In this document: positions 54,437 to 62,828 of the stretch, piece by piece
Position numbering within the stretch: the first letter of the stretch is position 1
Layout of the letters: every line of letters begins with the position of its first letter
NCBI GenBank assembly: GCA_966211525.1
Contig: CBIHOZ010000002.1
Span: 1-64,000 of the forward strand
Direction of reading: 5' to 3'
Length of the DNA stretch: 64,000 nt
Source: Ohtaekwangia sp966211525
Lineage (GTDB): Bacteria > Bacteroidota > Bacteroidia > Cytophagales > Cyclobacteriaceae
Program-made: the position numbers and the translations under genes
The notes under the pieces: generated by a model
What the model saw: only the letters and a program-made list of their open reading frames with translations
What the model was told of the DNA's origin: nothing
The model's database searches: none

Positions 54437-54538
54437 GTGATTAGGCTGCGTTGTAGTTATAAAGTATATAGATATACCTTCAGCGATTTTTTTTCATCTG
54501 TGTGTATTTATCTGCGTCTATCTGCGAATTCTGCGGGC

Positions 54539-54570
54539 AAAAAAAAAGGCTCTCCACCTGGAGAGCCTTT
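54539..54570 (-). terminator. Terminator of the lipocalin-like lipoprotein gene
   Basis: On the minus strand a perfect 9-bp stem AGGCTCTCC / GGAGAGCCT with a 4-nt loop is followed by a run of at least eight T. It lies 24 nt after the stop of the gene at 54595. Confidence 0.85.
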
Positions 54571-54594
54571 CTTATATCAACTATATATAGTCGC

Positions 54595-55098
54595 TTACTT
54601 CGTAAATACAAATTCCCAAGCGCCTTCAACAGATTCTGTTCTGCCTACAACATATCCCGCGCCAGCGTATGTAAACTGCACGGTAAGTGTTTTAGCATCG
54701 CCTGACAGAGAATAAGTGATCGTAACATCATCAGAACCATCAAGCTGTTTGTCCAGACGAACGATGCTGCTCGTAACCGGTGAACCAAATTTCCAGGATC
54801 CGCCAGAAGGCCAAGGGCTTGCTGTTACTTGTTTGCTGGAAGTAACGGCATAGCTATACGTTCCACCGGCACTATAATTACCAGAGAAGGTAAGTTTCAG
54901 CGCAGAACCATCGAAACGGTCATCACCAGATCCTTTGTACTGCACAGATGATTCTGTCAGTGTCCAAGTACCTTTCAACTTATTTAATTGTTGTTCTTCC
55001 GGAGTCTCTTCATTACCATCATCGCCTCCGCAGTTTGCTAGGAGAATGGCTGCGCTAACGAGCACTGCGAGGGATAAAAGTCTTGCTAAATGTTTCAT
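54595..55098 (-). CDS. Lipocalin-like lipoprotein
   Basis: 167 residues. Signal peptide and lipobox LLANC (Cys near residue 23), followed by an acidic linker (GGDDGNEETPEEQQ). The rest is a small beta-barrel pattern beginning LNKLKGTWTLTESSV, typical of lipocalin-like Bacteroidota lipoproteins (KGTW motif). The ligand is unknown. It is transcribed alone and ends at a strong terminator. Confidence 0.8.
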   Translation of the reverse strand: MKHLARLLSLAVLVSAAILLANCGGDDGNEETPEEQQLNKLKGTWTLTESSVQYKGSGDDRFDGSALKLTFSGNYSAGGTYSYAVTSSKQVTASPWPSGGSWKFGSPVTSSIVRLDKQLDGSDDVTITYSLSGDAKTLTVQFTYAGAGYVVGRTESVEGAWEFVFTK

Positions 55099-55213
55099 GT
55101 TAAGTTTATTATAGTTACGAATATGAGCGTAAAATTCTTAAAATCAAAAACTGGTTTCCGGGAGTTTCACTCGTTGTAAGTCTTAATTACTTCTGCTCTT
55201 CGCTAGTAACCAC

Positions 55214-55882
55214 TTACTTATACATCATGATATCGATTTTCTGAGCAGTGGAGGGATATTCTGACGGTTGATTGCTGGCCGCAATGATGGTGCAATGTTT
55301 CGGCAGCCCATGCAATTCTTTTAGATACCATTCAAATGCCTGGTGGTCGAGGTTGGTGCCGGGTTCATCCAGAAACACTACATCCGCCTCGGTAAAAAAA
55401 GCAAGTGCAAGTTTTACACGCTGGCGCATACCCGAAGAAAAATTGGATATATACTTATGGCGGGCCGCTGTCAGATACATGCGTTCAATCATCTCCGCGA
55501 TCGACAGGTTATTACGGCTTCGCTTGAGTTTAAAATGAAACTGAAGTTGTTCTTCGAGTGTAAACTCTTCGATCAGGTCCATGTAAGGCGTAGCGATCGC
55601 TATATGGTTAAATATAGTCTCCGGGTGAATCTCCGTTCCACCACGGGTATAGCGAAGCGTTCCTTTACTGGGTGGCATCTGTCCCCACAATACCTGCAGC
55701 AACGTAGATTTACCCGAGCCGTTAGCGCCTGTTATCGCATATATACTTCCGGGATCAAAAGAATAATTCAGTCCGCGAAAAATCCACTCGCGGTTAAAAC
55801 GTTTCGACAGGTTTTCAGTATGAATCGAGAGCGACTTTGTGGCGGTTGAAGAGGAACTGTTCGTTGCCGGAGATTGTGTCAT
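55214..55882 (-). CDS. ABC transporter ATP-binding protein
   Basis: 222 residues, a single nucleotide-binding domain. Walker A is GANGSGKST (near residue 54), the signature SNFSSGMRQRVKLALAF near 142, and Walker B VVFLDEPGTNLD. No Met-His permease or accessory gene is adjacent. It is shorter than most and has the CcmA-like sequence style of a heme/drug export ATPase, though this cannot be decided. The nearest neighbours are lpx genes. Confidence 0.9.
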   Translation of the reverse strand: MTQSPATNSSSSTATKSLSIHTENLSKRFNREWIFRGLNYSFDPGSIYAITGANGSGKSTLLQVLWGQMPPSKGTLRYTRGGTEIHPETIFNHIAIATPYMDLIEEFTLEEQLQFHFKLKRSRNNLSIAEMIERMYLTAARHKYISNFSSGMRQRVKLALAFFTEADVVFLDEPGTNLDHQAFEWYLKELHGLPKHCTIIAASNQPSEYPSTAQKIDIMMYK

Positions 55883-55956
55883 CGCTCGTATAGCTTGTCT
55901 ATGAAAATAGCGTTACAGGCATGTGTGTATAAACATCATCCTGCAACGTCTATTGA

Positions 55957-56745
55957 TTAATCATTGCCACCATATCCCTTCATTATACCGCGCTCGGAAT
56001 TGCGTATAAAGTCGAGGATATAATCACGCTCGGTGCTTGGAGCGATTTCTTTTTCAACCAGGTCTATCGCCTTGGAATTGTTTAATCCCTTCAGAAAAAT
56101 GAAGCGGTATATTTCCTGTATCTCATTGATCTTTTCAGAAGTAAAACCACGTCTGCGTAAACCAACAGTGTTGATACCCGCATACGAAAGAGGCTCGCGC
56201 GCTGCTTTGGTATAGGGCGGTACATCTTTACGAACCAGTGAACCGCCACCGATATAGGCGTGTGCTCCGATCTTCGAAAACTGCTGCACCGCGCAGGCAC
56301 CACCGAAGATAGCAAAGTCATCGATCACTACGTGACCCGCTAACTGTACCGTGTTTCCAAGAATGCAATGATTACCAACAATACAGTCGTGGCCCAAGTG
56401 CGCATACGCCATGATGAGACAATCAGTGCCTACAAAAGTTTTATACTTATCAACCGTACCGCGGTTTATGGTTACGCATTCGCGGATGGTACTGCGATCA
56501 CCAATCTCGGTTGTTGTTTTTTCACCTTTGAATTTCAAGTCCTGCGGTATACCGGAGATAACAGCACCCGGAAAAATCTTACAGTCTTTTCCAATGCGTG
56601 CACCGTCCATGATCACAGCATTCGGACCAATCCAGGTTCCGTCACCGATCTCAACATCTTCGTGAACTGTTGCAAAAGGCTCGATGATAACATTGTTACC
56701 AATTTTGGCCTTGGGATGTACGTTGGCTAATGGATATAAACTCAT
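55957..56745 (-). CDS. lpxA: UDP-N-acetylglucosamine acyltransferase
   Basis: 262 residues of hexapeptide repeats (left-handed beta helix, about residues 1-180) with the catalytic His in AHLGHDCIVGNHCI and a C-terminal helical part (GLRRRGFTSEKINEIQEIYRFIF). It adds the first acyl chain to UDP-GlcNAc in lipid A synthesis. It overlaps lpxC-fabZ by 4 nt and is the last gene of the lpx group. Confidence 0.95.
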   Translation of the reverse strand: MSLYPLANVHPKAKIGNNVIIEPFATVHEDVEIGDGTWIGPNAVIMDGARIGKDCKIFPGAVISGIPQDLKFKGEKTTTEIGDRSTIRECVTINRGTVDKYKTFVGTDCLIMAYAHLGHDCIVGNHCILGNTVQLAGHVVIDDFAIFGGACAVQQFSKIGAHAYIGGGSLVRKDVPPYTKAAREPLSYAGINTVGLRRRGFTSEKINEIQEIYRFIFLKGLNNSKAIDLVEKEIAPSTERDYILDFIRNSERGIMKGYGGND

Positions 56746-58139
56746 GAATCTTTACGGACTATGCTTGCAGTCATTGTTCCTTCACATACAAGCGTGTTTC
56801 CTACGAAACCACGTCCGTACATCTTGGCAATACCTCGTTTTATTGGGGCAACCAGATCACATTGAATAACGATCGTATCGCCCGGTAATACCATTTTTCT
56901 GAATTTGAAATTTTCTATACCCAGGAAGTACGTCCAGTAATTCTCAGGATCAGGCACGGTATTCAATACAAGTATACCACCGATCTGCGCCATGGCTTCG
57001 ATCTCCAGTACGCCTGGAAAAACCGGATTACCCGGGAAGTGTCCCTGGAAGAAGGGTTCGTTTATCGTTACGTTCTTTACACCGGCTACAGTTTCATTGT
57101 CAAGATAAATGATCTTATCAATGAGAAGGAACGGATAGCGGTGTTTCAGAATAGTAGATATCTTGTTGATATCCATGACAGGAGGTAAGTTCGGATTATA
57201 CCGTGGTCTTCCTTTCTTGTCAGCTTCCTGCATCGCCTTCTTCAGCTTCTTCGCGAACGCTACGTTTGCTGCGTGACCAGGTCTTGCAGCAAGCACCTGT
57301 GCCTTCAACGGACGACCAGCCAATGTCAGGTCACCTACGATGTCGAGCAACTTGTGGCGTGCCGGTTCATTTTTATAGCGAAGCTCAATGTTATTCAAAA
57401 TGCCTTCCTGCTTTACGGCAACTTTTGGTTTGCCCAGCATCTTGGCGATGTTATCAAGTTCATCATCCTGCACGATACGATCCACAATAACAATAGCATT
57501 GTTCAGATCACCACCGCGAATCAGGTTGTTCTTATATAGCATTTCAAGCTCATGCAGGAAGCAGAATGTTCTGCACGAAGCGATCTCTTTCTCAAACTGA
57601 CGGATGTCGGTAATGGAAGCATGCTGACTGCCCAGTACTGGCGAGTTGTAATCGATCATTACCGTTACGCGGTAATCATCCAGCGGAAGCGCAGCAATCT
57701 CTACATTGCGTGCTGCTTCACGATAGAAGAGAGGCTCCTGTACTTCGAAGAAATCACGCAGTGCGTTTTGTTCTTCCGTACCTGCACCTTTCAATACTTC
57801 TACAAACTGAATGGAGCTACCATCCATGATCGGGCACTCGGGGCCGTCAAGTTGTATCAGTACGTTATCTATTTCGAGTCCGGTGAGGGCTGCGAGTGTA
57901 TGTTCTATCGTGCTTACTTTAGCACCGCTTTGTTCGATGGTTGTACCGCGCGACACATCGGTAACATTATCACAGTCGGCATCGATGATCGGTGAACCCG
58001 GCAGATCGATGCGCTGAAATTTCACGCCGTGGTTTGGCTTCGCCGGCAGAAACGTCATGTTTGTTTGAACGCCTGTGTGCAAGCCAACCCCTGAAAGGGT
58101 CACGGACTTTTGAATTGTTTGCTGTTTAATATTAAGCAT
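56742..58139 (-). CDS. lpxC-fabZ: Fused UDP-3-O-acyl-GlcNAc deacetylase / 3-hydroxyacyl-ACP dehydratase
   Basis: 465 residues. Residues 1-300 are LpxC (SVTLSGVGLHTG, the zinc ligand block STIEHTLAALTGLEIDN, and KLLDIVGDLTLAG). From about residue 320 the protein is FabZ (ILKHRYPFLLIDKII, NEPFFQGHFPGNPVFPGVLEIEAMAQ). The fusion joins the committed step of lipid A synthesis with the dehydratase of fatty acid elongation, which competes for the same hydroxyacyl-ACP. This fusion is known in Bacteroidota. Confidence 0.96.
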   Translation of the reverse strand: MLNIKQQTIQKSVTLSGVGLHTGVQTNMTFLPAKPNHGVKFQRIDLPGSPIIDADCDNVTDVSRGTTIEQSGAKVSTIEHTLAALTGLEIDNVLIQLDGPECPIMDGSSIQFVEVLKGAGTEEQNALRDFFEVQEPLFYREAARNVEIAALPLDDYRVTVMIDYNSPVLGSQHASITDIRQFEKEIASCRTFCFLHELEMLYKNNLIRGGDLNNAIVIVDRIVQDDELDNIAKMLGKPKVAVKQEGILNNIELRYKNEPARHKLLDIVGDLTLAGRPLKAQVLAARPGHAANVAFAKKLKKAMQEADKKGRPRYNPNLPPVMDINKISTILKHRYPFLLIDKIIYLDNETVAGVKNVTINEPFFQGHFPGNPVFPGVLEIEAMAQIGGILVLNTVPDPENYWTYFLGIENFKFRKMVLPGDTIVIQCDLVAPIKRGIAKMYGRGFVGNTLVCEGTMTASIVRKDS

Positions 58140-58155
58140 GGTCTGGAAAAGTGGG

Positions 58156-58187
58156 CAAAGTTAATTCCATTATCCAGATATTCCAAT
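58156..58187 (-). promoter_or_regulatory. Possible promoter of lpxC-fabZ
   Basis: On the minus strand ATTG (58187-58184), 20 nt, then TAACTTTG (58163-58156). The -7 box is exact; the -33 box has one mismatch. Transcription would start near 58150, about ten bases before the lpxC ATG. Confidence 0.5.
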
Positions 58188-58264
58188 TTTGGAAAGGAAT
58201 AGCCGTGCTTCACCATTTTTCAGGCGAAACGCTCAAACTATATCAGTGTGGAAGTGGTTGATTT

Positions 58265-59311
58265 CTACTGCTCTACCTTCGACAGCACTTTCTTCTCGAG
58301 TTCGCGGAGGCGCTCGTTCAGATCCGGTAATTTTTTGAAGACCGCGTATGATTTGAAATACTCCTTCACATCGAAGGCAGGGGAGCCTATCATTTTCATT
58401 CCCTCATCTTTGATTGATTTGGATATACCAGCTTGTGCACCAAAGCTTGTGTTGTTGGCAATGATGAGATGTCCTGCAAGACCAACCTGTCCTGCAAGAA
58501 CACAGTTGTCGCCAATCTTGGTCGAGCCTGATACACCGGTCTGTGCAGCGATCACCGTGTTCTTACCGATCTCAACATTGTGTGCAATCTGTATCAGGTT
58601 GTCGAGTTTAACACCCTGGTGAATAATGGTGGAGTCACCAAACAGTGTAGCACAATCAATAACGGTATTCGCACCAATGGTTATGTTGTCTTCGAGTATA
58701 ACATTACCGAGTTGAGGTATTGTTTTATAGGTGCCGTCTTCCTGCGGGGCAAAACCAAATCCATCACTGCCGAGCACAGCGCCCGAGTGAAGCACACAAT
58801 TGTTACCGATGCGGGTGCCTGAGTATATCTTTACACCGGCATGTATAATGGAATTGTTACCAATCACTACATCATCACCAATGTAAACATGCGGATGTAT
58901 CTTTACGTTATCGCCAATCTTTACCTTACTGCCGATATAGGAGAAGGCACCACGGTAAATATTGTTACCTGTTACCGAGTTCTCACCGATATAGCTTGGC
59001 TGCTCGACACCGGTTTTCTGGAAGTTGATCATTTTATGATACTCCTCCAGTAAAGCTGTAAAGCCGCTATACGGATCATCAACCAGTATAAGGTTTGTAG
59101 AGATCTCTTTACGCGGAACGAAATCTTTTTTTACAATAACAACAGAAGCCTGTGTAGTATAAATATACTGCTCGTACTTGGGGTTCGACAGAAATGCCAG
59201 TTGTCCTTTTTTGGCATCCTGAATCTTCGCGAGCATATTTATCTTCTCATTGCCATCTCCCTGCACCTGGCCACCCAGCATGGCAGCTATCTGATTTATA
59301 GTAAATTCCAT
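58265..59311 (-). CDS. lpxD: UDP-3-O-(3-hydroxyacyl)glucosamine N-acyltransferase
   Basis: 348 residues. N-terminal uridine-binding region (FTINQIAAMLGGQVQGD ... LAFLSNPKYEQYIYTT), then hexapeptide repeats (about 105-300) with the catalytic His in QIAHNVEIGKNTVIAA, and a short C-terminal helix. It transfers the N-linked hydroxyacyl chain in lipid A synthesis. It lies 125 nt upstream of lpxC-fabZ; a separate promoter candidate lies in between. Confidence 0.95.
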   Translation of the reverse strand: MEFTINQIAAMLGGQVQGDGNEKINMLAKIQDAKKGQLAFLSNPKYEQYIYTTQASVVIVKKDFVPRKEISTNLILVDDPYSGFTALLEEYHKMINFQKTGVEQPSYIGENSVTGNNIYRGAFSYIGSKVKIGDNVKIHPHVYIGDDVVIGNNSIIHAGVKIYSGTRIGNNCVLHSGAVLGSDGFGFAPQEDGTYKTIPQLGNVILEDNITIGANTVIDCATLFGDSTIIHQGVKLDNLIQIAHNVEIGKNTVIAAQTGVSGSTKIGDNCVLAGQVGLAGHLIIANNTSFGAQAGISKSIKDEGMKMIGSPAFDVKEYFKSYAVFKKLPDLNERLRELEKKVLSKVEQ

Positions 59312-59435
59312 GTGTTGTTTTAGTCGTTGGTGGATCGTTTAATAGTTACCGGTTATCTGTGCTTGATGAGCAGAACAATATGCATAAAGATTCTGTGCAA
59401 ACAAGTAACATTTAAAAGGCAATGGATAACGAATC

Positions 59436-60662
59436 TCACAAAGATACATTTTTGGGCCAGCAGAGGTAGTTTTTTTTGACGATTTTGCTAATGGCTTTGA
59501 TGTTCGGAAGATCCGAAGCATGCGCGATGTCCAGCAGCTCGCCACTCTTCATCAGTATATTGATCTGCTGCCCCTCGGTATAGGCCTCGTTGGTAACGGT
59601 GCCATAAGAGTATAGATAGGATGTTTCCGCCCGCAGCGTTTTATACTCATTGGCAATGCCTTCACGTATTTTTTCAATAGCACTTTTATCAATCGGCTCC
59701 TGGCTCAAGCGAATCTGAAAAAGATTACGCGTCAGTAACATTTCCGATAGCATCGCGAGTATTTCATCAGGATGATTACGCCAGCACTTCATCGCGCCCC
59801 ATATATCACTGTCATCGAGTTGTCCGAATAAACGAAGAAGCTTGTCGCCTTCCTGGAAATCGGCCAGGGTATAATCATGTTGAAGGAAAGATGACAGCGC
59901 TTCACTCGCATATAGGTTTTCGCCGGCATGCATCAGCGTCTGCGCTCTGCGAATGGTATTCACCAGCATACGCTCAGCACTTACAGATACTTTGTGCAGA
60001 TATACCTGCCAGTACATAAACCTGCGTGCGTTCAGAAAATTCTCGATGTTAAGTATACCTTTCTCTTCCACCACGAGTTCATCGTTATGGATACGCAGCA
60101 TCGCGATGATACGCTCTACACCAATGTTACCTTCGTGCACACCGGTAAAGAAGCAGTCGCGCTTCAAATAATCGAGACGATCTATATCCAGCTGACTCGA
60201 CACCAGTTGATGAAAGAACTTACGGCTATAGCTGTTCCTGAAAATTTTTAAAGTAAGATCAAGCGCTCCGTTAAATGCTTCGTTCAGATTTTCCATGAAG
60301 AGATACGAGAGGCTCTCATGCTTTACTCCCGGCAACAACGAATATTCCAGCGCATGCGAGAAAGGTCCGTGCCCTATATCATGGAGTAATACCGCAAGTT
60401 GAGCGGCCTCATATTCTTCCGGATCTATCGTTGCACCTTTACTCCGCAGGGTGTCCAATACTTTGCCCATCAGGTGCATCGCTCCTAAAGCATGCTGAAA
60501 GCGAGAGTGATGCGCAGCAGGGTACACAAACTCGGTTAAGCCAAGCTGTTTGATATGGCGCAACCGTTGAAAATAGGGGTGAGAGATTATATCGAAAACA
60601 AGTTCGCTGGGTATAGTAATAAATCCGTATACCGGATCGTTGATTATCTTCTTCTTATTCAT
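59436..60662 (-). CDS. HD-domain phosphohydrolase
   Basis: 408 residues. The HD metal-binding sites are visible: RLRHIKQLGLTEFVYPAAHHSRFQHALG, split here by residue 40-66 with His at HSRFQH, then LLHDIGHGPFSHALE (HD pair) and the later DIDRLDYLKRD. This is the SAMHD1/YdhJ-like group that often hydrolyses dNTPs or related phosphates; this member has no characterised substrate. It precedes the lpx genes on the same strand, an arrangement I recall from other Bacteroidota. Confidence 0.88.
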   Translation of the reverse strand: MNKKKIINDPVYGFITIPSELVFDIISHPYFQRLRHIKQLGLTEFVYPAAHHSRFQHALGAMHLMGKVLDTLRSKGATIDPEEYEAAQLAVLLHDIGHGPFSHALEYSLLPGVKHESLSYLFMENLNEAFNGALDLTLKIFRNSYSRKFFHQLVSSQLDIDRLDYLKRDCFFTGVHEGNIGVERIIAMLRIHNDELVVEEKGILNIENFLNARRFMYWQVYLHKVSVSAERMLVNTIRRAQTLMHAGENLYASEALSSFLQHDYTLADFQEGDKLLRLFGQLDDSDIWGAMKCWRNHPDEILAMLSEMLLTRNLFQIRLSQEPIDKSAIEKIREGIANEYKTLRAETSYLYSYGTVTNEAYTEGQQINILMKSGELLDIAHASDLPNIKAISKIVKKNYLCWPKNVSL

Positions 60663-60681
60663 GAACGTGCACTCCGCGTTT

Positions 60682-60792
60682 GTCGGGTAATTTTACCCGT
60701 TGGTATAAAAAATTAGTTGTTACCCGACAGTTTGTAAAAAACATACAACGAATAACGATTAACGGATAACCTGTAACGGTATAATCCGTAAC
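60682..60792. promoter_or_regulatory. Alternative hairpins and family C repeats between HD gene and porX
   Basis: GTCGGGTAA at 60682-60690 can pair with TTACCCGAC at 60720-60728 (9 bp) or, through CGGGTAA, with TTACCCG at 60693-60699 (7 bp, 2-nt loop). Further right the plus strand has CAACGAATAACGATTAACGG and ATAACCTGTAACGG, family C in the orientation pointing at porX. No standard promoter was found in the 151-nt gap, so regulation of porX may lie here. Confidence 0.5.
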
Positions 60793-60813
60793 TTCCGAAA
60801 AAATATTCAGATC

Positions 60814-62373
60814 ATGCAAAGATATAGCATTTTGTGGGCGGACGATGAGATTGATTTACTGAAACCACACATCCTTTTCCTGGAGCAGCGCGGGTATGAT
60901 ATAACACCGGTAAACAATGCTTCGGATGCCGTGGAGATGAGCGATGAAAAACACTTTGATGTAGTTTTCCTGGACGAGCACATGCCGGGCATGTCGGGAC
61001 TGGAAGCACTGAGTATAATTAAAACCAACAAGCCGAATCTTCCCGTGGTAATGATTACCAAGAACGAGGAAGAACATATCATGGAAGAAGCGATCGGTTC
61101 CAAGATTGCCGATTACCTCATCAAGCCACTTAACCCGAGCCAGATATTACTCTCGGTAAAAAAGATACTCGATAACAAACGCCTCGTCATCGAGAAGACG
61201 AACCTCAACTATCAGCAAGAGTTTCGGAAGATCAGCATGGCGTTTATGGATGACATGAACCACGAGCAGTGGGCTGATATCTATAAGAAACTTGTTCATT
61301 GGGAGTTGCAGATGGATCAACCTGATAACCAGGAGATGGGCGATGTACTCGATATGCAGAAGACGGAAGCGAATGCTAACTTCTCCAAGTTCATCACGCG
61401 TAATTATGAGTCGTGGCTCAACAACCCGAATGCCGATAAACCGCTGCTCTCGCATCAGCTCATGAAGCGTAAAGTATTTCCGGAACTGGGTGGTAAACCT
61501 GTATTCTTTGTGTTGATTGATAACCTGCGCATCGATCAGTGGAAAGTTATCGAGCCGATCATTGCCGAATACTTTACGATTGATAAAGAAGAAAACTATT
61601 ACTCCATTCTTCCTACAACAACCGCGTATGCGCGCAATGCTATATTTTCAGGACAGCTTCCTTCGGAGATGGCCAAGACGCACCCTGACCTGTGGGTAGG
61701 CGAAGATGAAGAGGAGGGTAAGAATAACTTTGAAGACGAGTTCCTCGCCAAGCAGTTGAGACGAAACAATCTCAACATCAAAATGTCTTACCACAAGATC
61801 AAGAACATGGAAGAAGGCCGAAGCCTGGCCGACACGGTGAACAATCTTTTCAAGAACGATCTGAATGTTATAGTATATAACTTCGTGGATATGCTCTCAC
61901 ACGCGCGCACCGATATGGCGATGATACGCGAGCTGGCACCCGATGAATCTGCGTATCGTTCCATAACACGTTCGTGGTTTTTACACTCACCGTTGTTTGA
62001 TATACTCAAGAAGATCTCGGAGAAAGATGTGAAGGTTGTGATCACCACCGACCACGGCACCATCCGCGTGAAGCGTGCCTTTAAAATTATAGGCGACCGG
62101 AATGTGAACACCAACCTGCGCTATAAGCAAGGCAAGAACCTCGGCTTTGATGGCGATAAGGTGATGCACGTTACCAAACCTGAAAAATTATTTTTGCCGA
62201 AGCCCAATGTTTCAACATCCTACGTTTTTGCCACAGAAGACCAGTTTTTTGCATACCCGAATAACTTTAACTACTACGTAAACTTCTATAATGATACCTT
62301 TCAGCACGGTGGTATAAGTCTGGAAGAGATGATCATTCCTATAATTTTCTTAACTTCGAAAAATGTGTCATGA
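60814..62373 (+). CDS. porX: T9SS signal regulator PorX (receiver plus PglZ domain)
   Basis: 519 residues. Residues 1-120 are a receiver domain with acidic pocket DDE (10-12), phospho-acceptor Asp54 (VVFLDEHMPG) and Lys104 (LIKPLNP). A helical linker leads to a PglZ/alkaline-phosphatase-fold domain (about 225-519) with FFVLIDNLRIDQW, LPTTTAYARNAIFSG and TTDHGTIRVKRAF. PorX works with the kinase PorY and sigma factor to control T9SS genes and is reported to act as a phosphodiesterase. Three likely T9SS cargo genes are in this window. It overlaps tsaE by 4 nt. Confidence 0.94.
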   Translation: MQRYSILWADDEIDLLKPHILFLEQRGYDITPVNNASDAVEMSDEKHFDVVFLDEHMPGMSGLEALSIIKTNKPNLPVVMITKNEEEHIMEEAIGSKIADYLIKPLNPSQILLSVKKILDNKRLVIEKTNLNYQQEFRKISMAFMDDMNHEQWADIYKKLVHWELQMDQPDNQEMGDVLDMQKTEANANFSKFITRNYESWLNNPNADKPLLSHQLMKRKVFPELGGKPVFFVLIDNLRIDQWKVIEPIIAEYFTIDKEENYYSILPTTTAYARNAIFSGQLPSEMAKTHPDLWVGEDEEEGKNNFEDEFLAKQLRRNNLNIKMSYHKIKNMEEGRSLADTVNNLFKNDLNVIVYNFVDMLSHARTDMAMIRELAPDESAYRSITRSWFLHSPLFDILKKISEKDVKVVITTDHGTIRVKRAFKIIGDRNVNTNLRYKQGKNLGFDGDKVMHVTKPEKLFLPKPNVSTSYVFATEDQFFAYPNNFNYYVNFYNDTFQHGGISLEEMIIPIIFLTSKNVS

Positions 62374-62828
62374 TCAAAGAAGGATTGGTTTACCGGCAGG
62401 TAGACCTTGAAGCGTTGGATGCAGTAGCAGAGGAGATCGTGAAGACATTATCCGGAACCCCGGTGTGGTTATTCCATGGCGAAATGGGAGCAGGGAAAAC
62501 AACGTTCATCAAAGCTATATGCAACGTGCTGAAAGTTACAGACGTGATGAGCAGCCCTACCTTTTCGATCGTGAATGAATACGAGACCGAAGGCGGAGAA
62601 AAAGTTTATCACTTCGATTTTTATAGAATAAAAAATGAGGCGGAGGCATGGGATATCGGAACGGAAGAATATTTTTACTCCGGATATCTCTGTTTGGTGG
62701 AGTGGCCGGAAAAAATACCTTCTCTTATTCCGGCAGCGCATGCTGCTATTGCCTTAACGATCGAGAATAATACACAACGAACTATAGCCATTTCTGTTCA
62801 TGACGGAAAAGAAGAAAACCGGATTTGA
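62370..62828 (+). CDS. tsaE: tRNA t6A biosynthesis ATPase TsaE
   Basis: 152 residues. Walker A FHGEMGAGKTTFIKAIC, then SSPTFSIVNEYE and VYHFDFYRIKNEAEAWDIG are diagnostic of TsaE, the ATPase partner of TsaB and TsaD in threonylcarbamoyladenosine synthesis at tRNA position 37. The gene lies between porX (4-nt overlap) and the alanine dehydrogenase (29-nt overlap), an order that I recall as conserved in Bacteroidota. Confidence 0.94.
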   Translation: MIKEGLVYRQVDLEALDAVAEEIVKTLSGTPVWLFHGEMGAGKTTFIKAICNVLKVTDVMSSPTFSIVNEYETEGGEKVYHFDFYRIKNEAEAWDIGTEEYFYSGYLCLVEWPEKIPSLIPAAHAAIALTIENNTQRTIAISVHDGKEENRI

